This document shows positions 1-7,771 of a stretch of DNA of 64,000 bases, piece after piece. The stretch is from CAYJFG01 sp964369405 (GTDB taxonomy: Bacteria; Bacillota; Clostridia; Oscillospirales; Acutalibacteraceae). Below the pieces are notes generated by a model. It searched no databases and had not been told where the DNA came from. It saw only the letters and a list, made by a program, of their open reading frames with translations. Within the stretch, counting starts at the first letter, position 1; each line of letters starts with the position of its first letter. The stretch spans positions 1 to 64,000 of the forward strand of contig CAYJGB010000007.1 in NCBI GenBank assembly GCA_964369405.1, in the 5' to 3' direction. Made by a program: the position numbers and the translations under genes.

Positions 1-137
1 TGTTGATAGCTTCCTTGTTGTGCATTGCTTGGTTGTTGATAGCTTCCTTGTTGTGATTGGTCTTCTGTTACATTTCCACAAGCACTACAAAATTTAGCTC
101 CATCTCTTAATTCTGTTCCACATTTTGAACAATTCAT
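1..137 (-). CDS. Zinc-ribbon protein, 3' end cut off by window edge
   Basis: The first 45 codons are visible. They begin with ATG at 137, preceded by a strong AAGGAGG at 147-153. The N-terminus has two CxxC knuckles (CSKCGTEL at residues 3-10 and CSACGN at 17-22), the usual zinc-ribbon domain of clostridial membrane or secreted proteins of unknown function. A Gln/Ser/Tyr/Asn-rich segment follows, in which a QQGSYQQ unit is repeated. The rest lies outside the window, so function cannot be assigned. The low-complexity segment probably links the ribbon to a membrane domain, as in the zinc-ribbon protein at 10996-11973; that is inference. Confidence 0.7.
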   Translation of the reverse strand, partial: MNCSKCGTELRDGAKFCSACGNVTEDQSQQGSYQQPSNAQQGSYQ

Positions 138-225
138 TAATTAATTCCTCCTTAAATATCTAAATAAAAGTCACTTTAAAAGTTATATAGTTTTTAGACT
201 TTTATTGCCTTTTATTACTACGTTA

Positions 226-1641
226 CTAACCTTTTATTATCTCTTTTATTCTCTCTTCTGCTACTACTGCATCAGCTTTACCTCTGCTATTCTTCATCAC
301 AAAGCCTACTAATGCTTTTATCGCTTTTTCTTTACCACTCTTATAGTCGTCCACAGCTTTTGAATTACTCTCTATTGCTTGTTTACATAAGTCGTTTAAT
401 ATGTTGTCATCAAGTGAACCCATATCGCTCTCAGATATTAACTCGCTAGGTTTCTTACCTGTTTCTAACATTTTATCAAGTGTAGATTTTGCTAAATTCA
501 TCTTTATTTTTCCATCATCTAATAGTTTAACTAATTCATTTAGACTTTCTGCACTAACTTTAACATCAAACTCTTCTTTTGCACTTTCGTTCTCTATTGT
601 TCTGAATATTTGTCCAATTATAAAGTTTGCTGTTGTTCTAGGATTTTTTGTTCCTATACTAGCTTTTTCAAAATATTCTGCTACTTTTCTATATTTTGAT
701 AAAAGTTGTGCATCTACTTGTGGTATGTCTAACTGCTCTACATATCTTTGTAATTTTATATGTGGTAGCTCTGGTAAACTTTCTTTTATTGCATTTATTT
801 CTTCATCTGTAACACTTATTGTTACTAAATCTGGTTCTCTAAAATATCTGTAGTCGTGTGCATCTTCTTTGCCACGCATACTTGATGTTGTATTGCTTAC
901 TTCGTCATATCTCAGTGTTTCTTGCTCTACTTTAGAACCACTTTCTATAACATCAATCTGTCTTTGATACTCATACTCTAGTGCTTTAGCCATAAACGCT
1001 ATTGAGTTCATATTTTTTATTTCTGTTCTTGTTCCAAACTCTTTTGCTCCAAACTCTCTTATAGATATGTTTACATCACATCTCATTGAGCCTTCTTGCA
1101 TTTTACAGTCTGATATTCCTATATATTTCATTATAAGCTGTAATTTTTCTACATACTCTTTAACTTCTTCTATACTTCTAAAATCTGGCTCTGTTACTAT
1201 CTCGATTAAAGGTACTCCTCCACGATTATAGTCTACTAGAGTATCACCTTTACTATGAATTAACTTTCCAGCATCTTCCTCAATGTGTATTCTAGTAAGT
1301 CCTATCTTTTTACCACTGCTTAATTCAACATATCCGTTTAAACATATTGGCATATCAAATTGTGATATTTGGTATGCTTTAGATAAATCTGGATAACAAT
1401 AATTTTTTCTATCCATTTTAGATATATTGCCAATTTTACAATTTGTAGCAAGCCCAGCCATAACAGCATAATTTACTACTTGTCTATTAAGTTTTGGTAA
1501 TGTACCAGGTAAACCTATGCATATTGGACAACAATGTGTGTTAGGTTCTCCACCAAATTTAGTTGTACAGGAACAAAATATTTTAGTATTTGTAGACATT
1601 TCTATATGGGTTTCTAATCCTACTACCATCTCGTATTTCAT
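226..1641 (-). CDS. gatB: Asp-tRNA(Asn)/Glu-tRNA(Gln) amidotransferase subunit B
   Basis: This is the 471-aa tRNA-binding and kinase subunit of the GatCAB amidotransferase. The enzyme converts Asp-tRNA(Asn) and Glu-tRNA(Gln) to the amide forms in the cytosol. The N-terminus MVVGLETHIEM and the cysteine/histidine zinc site (CSC near residue 23, then THCCPIC) are typical, as are GRGGVPLIEIVTEPD-type motifs near residue 140. A C-terminal YqeY-like tail ends near MKNSRGKADA. Length is normal for the family. The start ATG overlaps the gatA stop codon by 4 bp (ATGA), so the two genes are translationally coupled. It is the last gene of the aspS-gatCAB operon. Confidence 0.97.
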   Translation of the reverse strand: MKYEMVVGLETHIEMSTNTKIFCSCTTKFGGEPNTHCCPICIGLPGTLPKLNRQVVNYAVMAGLATNCKIGNISKMDRKNYCYPDLSKAYQISQFDMPICLNGYVELSSGKKIGLTRIHIEEDAGKLIHSKGDTLVDYNRGGVPLIEIVTEPDFRSIEEVKEYVEKLQLIMKYIGISDCKMQEGSMRCDVNISIREFGAKEFGTRTEIKNMNSIAFMAKALEYEYQRQIDVIESGSKVEQETLRYDEVSNTTSSMRGKEDAHDYRYFREPDLVTISVTDEEINAIKESLPELPHIKLQRYVEQLDIPQVDAQLLSKYRKVAEYFEKASIGTKNPRTTANFIIGQIFRTIENESAKEEFDVKVSAESLNELVKLLDDGKIKMNLAKSTLDKMLETGKKPSELISESDMGSLDDNILNDLCKQAIESNSKAVDDYKSGKEKAIKALVGFVMKNSRGKADAVVAEERIKEIIKG

Positions 1642-3110
1642 AGTTTAACCCCCATTTCTGCTGACTTAAATGTTTTATCGCTCATAATATTTTCATATTG
1701 CCAAGCAACGTTTAATATTTTACTTTCTTCAAAATGATTTCCTATTAGTTGCATTCCAATTGGCATACCTTTAGCATTAAATCCACAAGGTATTGATACT
1801 GCTGGTAAGCCTGCAATATTAATTGGAACTGTACATATATCTGTTAAATATGTTTCTATAGGGTCGCTTACAGCTTTTCCTGATTCAAATGCTGTCATAG
1901 GTACTGTTGGAGCTAAAATAACATCGCAATTTTCAAAAGCATTCTTAAAAGCTTTTACTATAGAACCTCTTAAATTTTGAGCTTTTTTATAATACGCATC
2001 ATAGTAACCAGCACTTAGCACATAAGTTCCTAAAAGAATTCTTCTTTGAACTTCTTTACCAAATCCCTCACTACGTGTTTTACATATCATTTCGTTTATG
2101 TCCATATATGTTGGAGTTTTAAACCCGTATCTAATACCGTCATATCTACCTAAGTTTGATGACGCTTCTGCACAAGCTAGAATATAGTATACAGGCAAAG
2201 CATATTTTAAAGCAGGTAAATCGAAATATACAATTTGTGCACCTAAACTCTCGTAAACTTTAATAGCCTGTTCAACCGATAATCTAACATCATCACGTAT
2301 CCCTTGAAGATATTCACGAGCAATACCGATTTTCATACCTTTTATATCGTTTTTAAGTGTAAGGCTAGTTTTATCGCCTTTTGCACCTTGAGAAGTTGAG
2401 TCTTTTTCATCATAAGCAGAAATTGCATCATAAACTATCGAACAATCTTCCACATTAGTAGTTACAGGACCAATTTGGTCAAAACTAGAAGCGTATGCGA
2501 TTAAACCATATCTTGAAACAGCACCGTAAGTAGGTTTTAATCCAACAATACCACAAAAACTAGCCGGTTGTCTAATCGAGCCACCAGTATCTGAGCCGAG
2601 TCCGTAAACCGCTATGTTTCCACCAACAGCACTTGCAACGCCACCAGAACTACCACCAGCCACGTGATTAATATTATGTGGGTTTTTTGCTCCACCAAAA
2701 TAAGATGTTTCGCAAGAAGAACCCATTGCAAACTCGTCCATATTAGTTTTACCTAATAAAACAGCATTCTGATTATTTAGAATATCCCAAACAGTAGCAT
2801 TATATATAGGTTTGTAACCATCTAATATTTTAGAACAACAGCTAGTTTGAATACCTTTTGTAGAAATATTATCTTTTAAAGTCATTGGAATACCTTCTAA
2901 CAGGTTAAGCCCTTGACCTTTAGCTATCTTATCATCTACTATTTTAGCTGTATTTAACGCACTTTCTTCTGTAAGACATACATATGCATTTAAACTATCG
3001 TTTTCTTTTTTTGCAGAATTTAAATATTCTGTAGTAAGTTCTTTACAAGATATTTTTTTATCTTTTAACAGCGATGATGTATACGCTATTTTTGATGTTA
3101 AATTACTCAC
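1638..3110 (-). CDS. gatA: Asp-tRNA(Asn)/Glu-tRNA(Gln) amidotransferase subunit A
   Basis: This is the 490-aa amidase-signature subunit that releases ammonia from glutamine for GatB. The Ser-cisSer-Lys triad can be read: Lys in MTLKDNIS near residue 78, Ser in the GGSSGG loop near 153, and Ser in GSDTGGSIRQP near 175. The start codon is GTG at 3110. It is supported by a GGGAG ribosome binding site 7 nt upstream, and there is no better ATG. It lies 18 bp downstream of gatC and overlaps gatB by 4 bp. Confidence 0.97.
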   Translation of the reverse strand: MSNLTSKIAYTSSLLKDKKISCKELTTEYLNSAKKENDSLNAYVCLTEESALNTAKIVDDKIAKGQGLNLLEGIPMTLKDNISTKGIQTSCCSKILDGYKPIYNATVWDILNNQNAVLLGKTNMDEFAMGSSCETSYFGGAKNPHNINHVAGGSSGGVASAVGGNIAVYGLGSDTGGSIRQPASFCGIVGLKPTYGAVSRYGLIAYASSFDQIGPVTTNVEDCSIVYDAISAYDEKDSTSQGAKGDKTSLTLKNDIKGMKIGIAREYLQGIRDDVRLSVEQAIKVYESLGAQIVYFDLPALKYALPVYYILACAEASSNLGRYDGIRYGFKTPTYMDINEMICKTRSEGFGKEVQRRILLGTYVLSAGYYDAYYKKAQNLRGSIVKAFKNAFENCDVILAPTVPMTAFESGKAVSDPIETYLTDICTVPINIAGLPAVSIPCGFNAKGMPIGMQLIGNHFEESKILNVAWQYENIMSDKTFKSAEMGVKL

Positions 3111-3128
3111 TTTATTACTCCCTCTCTA

Positions 3129-3410
3129 TTATAATACACGTTTTTTTACTAAAAAATGTCCGTCTTCTTTGTCATTTGCATTTTTTAGAATTTCATTACA
3201 ATCATAAGACTGTACTACTTCATCTTCTCTTAAAACGTTAGAAAGGTTATTTATGTTATCAAATTCTTCGCCTGTTTCTGTTGCGTTATTGATTGTATCT
3301 GCAAATTTTATTATTTCTATCATGTCTTGAGTAAGTGTTTCTAGCTCTTCATCTTTTACTGATAACTTTGCTAGTCTTGCTATTTTTATTACATCTTCGT
3401 TAGTAACCAT
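3129..3410 (-). CDS. gatC: Asp-tRNA(Asn)/Glu-tRNA(Gln) amidotransferase subunit C
   Basis: This small 93-aa subunit stabilises the GatA-GatB complex. Family landmarks are IARLAKLSVKDEELE near the start, the central FADTINN segment, and the LREDEV motif that wraps around GatA. Length is typical. It follows aspS by 44 bp and precedes gatA by 18 bp. The start ATG at 3410 has an AAAGGAG site just upstream. Confidence 0.95.
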   Translation of the reverse strand: MVTNEDVIKIARLAKLSVKDEELETLTQDMIEIIKFADTINNATETGEEFDNINNLSNVLREDEVVQSYDCNEILKNANDKEDGHFLVKKRVL

Positions 3411-3454
3411 TTTCTACTCTCCTTTTGGAGTTTTTATATTTAGTTTTCTTTTAC

Positions 3455-5203
3455 TCATCTTATTTTTATGTGTACTTCTCTTAATTGTTGCTCGCTTACC
3501 TCGTTTGGTGCTCCTAGCAATACATCTTGTGCATTACTATTCATAGGGAACGCTATTACTTCTCTTATATTTTCTTCTCCAGTAATTAACATTACCATTC
3601 TATCTACTCCTGGAGCCATTCCTGCATGTGGTGGTGCTCCGTATTGGAATGCATTATATAAAGATGTGAACTTCTCTTCTAGTTGTTCTTTTGAATATCC
3701 TGCTATTTCAAAAGCTTTTATCATTGTATCTAAATCATGATTTCTTACTGCTCCAGATGATAATTCTACACCATTACAAACTATATCGTATTGGTATGCA
3801 AGTATTTCTGTAGGCTCTTTATTTATTAGTGAGTCCATTCCACCTTGTGGCATTGAAAACGGATTATGCGTAAATATAACAGCTCCTGTATCTTCGTCAT
3901 GTTCATACATAGGAAAGTCTACTATAAAGCACATTTTATAACTGTTTTCATCAATAAGTTTAAGTCTTTTTGCAACTTCTGTTCTTATTTGTCCTGCAAG
4001 TTTTGGTGCTTCTTCTTTACTATCTGCTATAAAATATATAACATCGTTTGCTTTTGAATTGTTTATCTCTATTAACTTTTCTCGGTCGCCCTCTTTTAAG
4101 AATTTGTCTATTGGCCCGTCAAATGTTAAATCTTCTAATACTTTAACATATCCGAGTCCTTTCATACCTATAGACTTTGCATATTCTTCCATATTTTTAA
4201 ACCATTTTTTAGATTGTGTTGAGGCATTTGGTACGTTTATTGAACGTACAGTTTTATTTAAAAATGGTGCGAATTCTGTTTCTTTAAACATATCGCTAAT
4301 TTCTTTAATTTCTAGTGGGTTTCTAAGGTCTGGTTTATCTGTACCATATTTTACCATAGCTTCTGCATATGGAATTCTTACAAATGGTGCTTGAGATACT
4401 TCTTTATCTGTGAATTTTGCAAATGTTTCAGATAAAACTTCTTCTGCCACTGCAAAAACTTCTTCTTGTGTTGCAAAAGCCATCTCGAAGTCTAATTGAT
4501 AAAACTCACCTGGAGAACGGTCTGCTCTTGCATCTTCATCTCTAAAACAAGGTGCAATTTGGAAGTATTTATCAAAGCCTGATACCATTAGAAGTTGTTT
4601 AAATATTTGTGGTGCTTGAGGCAAAGCATAAAATTTACCTTTATGCTTTCTACTAGGTATAAGATAATCTCTTGCACCCTCTGGTGAACTTGCAGATAAT
4701 ATAGGTGTGTTTATCTCTGTAAATCCTAGCCCGTTCATTTTTTCTCTTAAAAATGATACTATCTCAGAACGTAACATAATGTTATTATGAACTTTTTTAT
4801 TTCTTAAATCTAAAAATCTATATTTAAGCCTTACATCTTCTTTTGTATCTGTAGATGTTGTAACCTCAAAAGGTAAGTTTGCTTTACACTTTCCAAGTAT
4901 CTTTAATGATTTTGTTACAATCTCGATTGTTCCTGTAGCTATTTTAGGATTAAAAGTTTCTTCTTCTCTTTTTACTACTGTACCCTCTATTGTAACAGTA
5001 CATTCTCTGCACACATTATCAAGTAAACTTTCGTCATGTACAACTACTTGTAATACTCCATATTGGTCCCTTACATCAATAAACATAACACCACCATGGT
5101 CACGTATGTTTTCTACCCAACCTGCAATCTTAACTTCTTGATTTATGTTTGTTTCTCTTAACTCTCCACATGAGTGTGTACGGTATTCATTTGCTTTAAT
5201 CAT
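3455..5203 (-). CDS. aspS: Aspartyl-tRNA synthetase, probably non-discriminating
   Basis: This class II synthetase of 582 aa charges tRNA(Asp) with aspartate. It has an N-terminal OB-fold anticodon-binding domain (residues 1-110, IAGWVENIRDHGG), motif 2 around FRDEDARADRSPGEF (near residue 220), the bacterial GAD insertion domain, and motif 3 with PGVDRMVML near 535. It is first in an operon with gatC, gatA and gatB. By established pathway logic the organism then makes Asn-tRNA and/or Gln-tRNA by transamidation, so this enzyme probably also charges tRNA(Asn). That last step is inferred from context, because no anticodon-specificity residues were tested. Confidence 0.96.
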   Translation of the reverse strand: MIKANEYRTHSCGELRETNINQEVKIAGWVENIRDHGGVMFIDVRDQYGVLQVVVHDESLLDNVCRECTVTIEGTVVKREEETFNPKIATGTIEIVTKSLKILGKCKANLPFEVTTSTDTKEDVRLKYRFLDLRNKKVHNNIMLRSEIVSFLREKMNGLGFTEINTPILSASSPEGARDYLIPSRKHKGKFYALPQAPQIFKQLLMVSGFDKYFQIAPCFRDEDARADRSPGEFYQLDFEMAFATQEEVFAVAEEVLSETFAKFTDKEVSQAPFVRIPYAEAMVKYGTDKPDLRNPLEIKEISDMFKETEFAPFLNKTVRSINVPNASTQSKKWFKNMEEYAKSIGMKGLGYVKVLEDLTFDGPIDKFLKEGDREKLIEINNSKANDVIYFIADSKEEAPKLAGQIRTEVAKRLKLIDENSYKMCFIVDFPMYEHDEDTGAVIFTHNPFSMPQGGMDSLINKEPTEILAYQYDIVCNGVELSSGAVRNHDLDTMIKAFEIAGYSKEQLEEKFTSLYNAFQYGAPPHAGMAPGVDRMVMLITGEENIREVIAFPMNSNAQDVLLGAPNEVSEQQLREVHIKIR

Positions 5204-5249
5204 AATATATAAATTCCTTTCAGAAAATTAATTTTAGACTTACTGAGAT

Positions 5250-5278
5250 ATTATACCATTAAATGTAATATCTTTCAA
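5250..5278 (-). promoter_or_regulatory. Sigma-A promoter of the aspS-gatCAB operon
   Basis: Read on the minus strand, a TTGAAA -35 (5273-5278) is separated by 17 bp from a perfect TATAAT -10 (5250-5255). It lies about 50 bp upstream of the aspS start codon at 5203 and drives all four genes. Confidence 0.8.
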
Positions 5279-5392
5279 CAATTTTTAAAGTATATTTGCT
5301 ATTAAATTTATTATTTTATACTTTATATAATTTTATCAATAAATTTTCATAAAATGTTGGTTATACTTCTTTTAAAATGTGTTTTTTTGATG

Positions 5393-5398
5393 TATAAT
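5393..5398 (+). promoter_or_regulatory. Likely -10 element for the LUD-domain gene
   Basis: A perfect TATAAT lies 42 bp upstream of the preferred start codon at 5441. No good -35 hexamer is visible at the right distance. Its position argues against the upstream in-frame ATG at 5354, which would lie before the transcription start. Confidence 0.45.
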
Positions 5399-5440
5399 AT
5401 TCTTGTTAAATTAAAAATTTCTAAAATGGAGTGTACAAAA

Positions 5441-6130
5441 ATGGATAAATCAGTCTGTAATGAAACAATTAAAATGCTAATAGATGCTAAAATAGAAAAG
5501 ACTATAAAAAGTCTTGAAAAAAATAATATAGCATCATACTATTGTAAAACATCAAAAGATGCACAAAATCTTGTAAAAACGCTTATTAATAAAGGAGATA
5601 CTATAAGTAGTGGTGGAAGTGTATCTTTAGTAGAATCTGGAATATACGATATTATTACAAACGGAGATTACAACTACTTAGACAGAACAAGAGAGAATAT
5701 TACAAGGGAAGAAATTGAGCAAGTATACAGAGATACTTTTAGTGCTGATACATATTTTTGTAGTTCTAACGCTGTAACTGCGGACGGATATTTATATAAT
5801 GTAGACGGCAACAGCAATAGAGTAGCTGCAATTTTATACGGTCCTAAAAGTGTAGTAATGATAGTTGGATATAACAAAATAGTAGATAATTTAAACGAAG
5901 CAATTAAAAGAGTAAAAACAATATCTGCACCAGCTAACACAGTTAGACTTAGCATGAACACACCATGTAATAAAACATATAATTGTACATCTCTTAACAA
6001 AAGTGATGCTTATATGTGTGATGGTTGTTCTAGCGAAGACAGAATTTGTTGTAATTTTACAGTAAGTGGACAACAAAGACATAAAAACAGAATTAAAGTT
6101 ATTATTGTAGGTGAAAATCTAGGCTACTAA
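5441..6130 (+). CDS. LUD domain protein (lactate-utilisation LutC/LutB-like)
   Basis: This 229-aa protein belongs to the LUD family (DUF162), whose better-known members are LutB and LutC of lactate oxidation. The family core can be read: the N-terminal helix, SSGGSVSLVESG around residues 45-55, a tract around SSNAVTADGYLYNVDGNSNR, and GYNKIVDNLNEAI. The second half has nine cysteines, which is rich for the family. Stand-alone copies are common in Clostridia and have no proven role. ATG at 5441 is chosen because GGAG (5428-5431) sits 9 nt upstream and a -10 element lies at 5393-5398. The frame stays open back to 5354. No lutA or lactate permease is nearby. Confidence 0.8.
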   Translation: MDKSVCNETIKMLIDAKIEKTIKSLEKNNIASYYCKTSKDAQNLVKTLINKGDTISSGGSVSLVESGIYDIITNGDYNYLDRTRENITREEIEQVYRDTFSADTYFCSSNAVTADGYLYNVDGNSNRVAAILYGPKSVVMIVGYNKIVDNLNEAIKRVKTISAPANTVRLSMNTPCNKTYNCTSLNKSDAYMCDGCSSEDRICCNFTVSGQQRHKNRIKVIIVGENLGY

Positions 6131-6155
6131 AAGCAAACTTGAGGTGTTTTAATCT

Positions 6156-7499
6156 ATGAAAGAAAGTAAAATATCAAAACAAAACTCTAAAAAAGTGATT
6201 GTTAAATCGTCACTACTAGGCTCTATTTTGCTTTTAGTTCAAACTATTATTTTTTTAGCTATAGGTATATTTTTTATTGTAGCGAGTGTGGTATCTGAAA
6301 TAAACGAACAAAATATACTCAATATGCGTTTTATAGCTTTAGCACTACTGGTTTTTGGTTTAATTAGTGCTGTATCTTTTATTTTCATTAGGAAAAAGAG
6401 AATAATCACTACTTTAATCAGTGGTGTTTTAACTATATCTTTAAGCCTGTTTGTGTTTTTTAATCCAGATACTTTTTTTGTTTCTATAATTTATATTATG
6501 GCAGTATGGGCAAGCATTAATTTTATTTTCAGATTAGTTCTTTGTGTTCAATTAAAGAAAAATAATGCTCAAGGTTTTGTACGAGCTATTGTTGATTGTG
6601 TAATTTCTTTATTTTTTGCTACATACTTTTTTACAAATCCACAAAATTCGTATTTTTTGCTTTATTTAATTATCGGGCTGTATTTTATATCTTACAGTTT
6701 AACTATATTTGGTGACTTTTTAAGAGAATTATTAAAATGGGATTTAGATGGAAAATACATCAAACGCAAAGTAAAACTGAGAATTCCTGTATTATTAACA
6801 GCTTTTTTACCTAATAAATTTTTTAATAATCTAAACGAAAGTTTCAACGACACCCATACTAGTAAAATAGATTATGTAAAGGAAAGCTCTAAGGATTTAG
6901 AAACACCTTTAGAAGTATTTGTACATACTTCTCCTAAAATTGCTTTAGGATTTGGACACGTAGATATTTCATTTAATGGTACAATTTATTCGTATGGTAT
7001 TTATGATGATGAAAGTATAAAATATGGTGGTGCTATAAGTGACGGAGTATATGTTAAAATGAACAGGGAAAAATATATTAAACACTGTTTAAAAGTAGAC
7101 GAAGAAAACATAATTGGATATTCAATACATTTAACGCAAGAACAAAAAGAAGATATGCAAAAATATATAGAAGAATTTGATAAGCAAGTATACAGATGGA
7201 AGTGCAAGCAAGAAGTTGATACCACAAAAGATTATAGCGACCCTGCAAGTGTATTTTATAAAAAAGCTGATGCAAAGTTTTATAAATTTTATAAAGGCAA
7301 GTTTAAAACATACTTTGCACTTAAAACTAATTGTGTAGAAGTAGCCGATATGTTAGTAGGCTCTAGTGGAATAGATGTAATTACATTTAATGGAATTATA
7401 ACACCTGGAACTTATTTAAGATATTTAGAAAACACCTTTAATAGGGCTAATAGTTTTGTAGTTAAAAAGACTACATACGCTTCAAAAAAGACAACATAA
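6156..7499 (+). CDS. DUF308 membrane protein with C-terminal permuted papain/NlpC-like domain
   Basis: This 447-aa protein has two parts. Residues about 20-195 hold six or so hydrophobic segments in two similar halves, as in the HdeD/DUF308 family. Residues about 240-425 are soluble. There, a histidine in GFGHVDISF (near residue 269) precedes a cysteine in KTNCVEVADML (near 391). Histidine before cysteine is the order seen in circularly permuted papain-like enzymes such as YiiX, and VEVADML resembles the helix after their catalytic cysteine. Family membership is inferred from these motifs only. The gene starts 25 bp after the LUD gene, so the two may be cotranscribed, and a hairpin at 7517-7554 follows. 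Confidence 0.65.
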   Translation: MKESKISKQNSKKVIVKSSLLGSILLLVQTIIFLAIGIFFIVASVVSEINEQNILNMRFIALALLVFGLISAVSFIFIRKKRIITTLISGVLTISLSLFVFFNPDTFFVSIIYIMAVWASINFIFRLVLCVQLKKNNAQGFVRAIVDCVISLFFATYFFTNPQNSYFLLYLIIGLYFISYSLTIFGDFLRELLKWDLDGKYIKRKVKLRIPVLLTAFLPNKFFNNLNESFNDTHTSKIDYVKESSKDLETPLEVFVHTSPKIALGFGHVDISFNGTIYSYGIYDDESIKYGGAISDGVYVKMNREKYIKHCLKVDEENIIGYSIHLTQEQKEDMQKYIEEFDKQVYRWKCKQEVDTTKDYSDPASVFYKKADAKFYKFYKGKFKTYFALKTNCVEVADMLVGSSGIDVITFNGIITPGTYLRYLENTFNRANSFVVKKTTYASKKTT

Positions 7500-7516
7500 C
7501 TTTAACTATATGTAAA

Positions 7517-7554
7517 CCAAAACTGAAAAGCATTTCTATGTTTTTCAGTTTTGG
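7517..7554. terminator. Bidirectional hairpin between convergent genes
   Basis: A perfect 13-bp inverted repeat (CCAAAACTGAAAA, 7517-7529, and its complement 7542-7554) has a 12-nt loop. It lies between the membrane protein (+) and the small Asn/Gln-rich ORF (-). The arms are A/T-rich, but there is no separate long U tract on either side. Confidence 0.65.
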
Positions 7555-7565
7555 CATTAATAAAT

Positions 7566-7703
7566 TTATTTACAGTTATTATTTTTTTGGTTTTTGTTTT
7601 GATTTTGATTTTTGTTTTGTTGGTTGTTTTGGTTTTGATTTTGGTTTTTGTCACAATTTTGGTTTTTATCACAGTTGTTGTTTTGGTTTTGGTTTTTATT
7701 CAT
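7566..7703 (-). CDS. Small Asn/Gln/Lys-rich protein with three cysteines (45 aa)
   Basis: On the minus strand an ATG at 7703 is preceded by GGAGG (7712-7716) with 8-nt spacing. It opens a 45-codon frame ending in TAA at 7566. The product is almost entirely Asn, Gln and Lys (repeated KNQNQN units), with cysteines at residues 11, 17 and 44 and two CDKNQN units. A hairpin terminator follows. Codon third positions vary (AAC/AAT, TGT, GAC/GAT), which is more like a coding repeat than a slipped DNA repeat. Low-complexity proteins of this kind occur among spore-coat and gamma-type small acid-soluble spore proteins. That role is only a guess from composition and from this being a sporulating lineage. 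Confidence 0.6.
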   Translation of the reverse strand: MNKNQNQNNNCDKNQNCDKNQNQNQNNQQNKNQNQNKNQKNNNCK

Positions 7704-7771
7704 TATATCCACCTCCCTTACAACTCTATTATTTACTTTTTTAAAAAAATTATTCTTTTCGGAGTTACTTT

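Noticed and set aside
401..853. A 150-codon plus-strand open frame inside gatB
   Set aside because: It lies antisense to a clearly real gene, has no ribosome binding site, and its Ser/Phe/Leu-rich product is what antisense of AT-rich coding DNA gives. The same applies to the other long antisense frames, for example in prmA (16247-16873), lysC (42906-43355) and thrB (43880-44281).
5354..5440. Longer N-terminus for the LUD-domain protein starting at 5354
   Set aside because: The upstream ATG lies before the only good -10 element (5393-5398), and the extra residues are hydrophobic and not family-like. GGAG supports the start at 5441.
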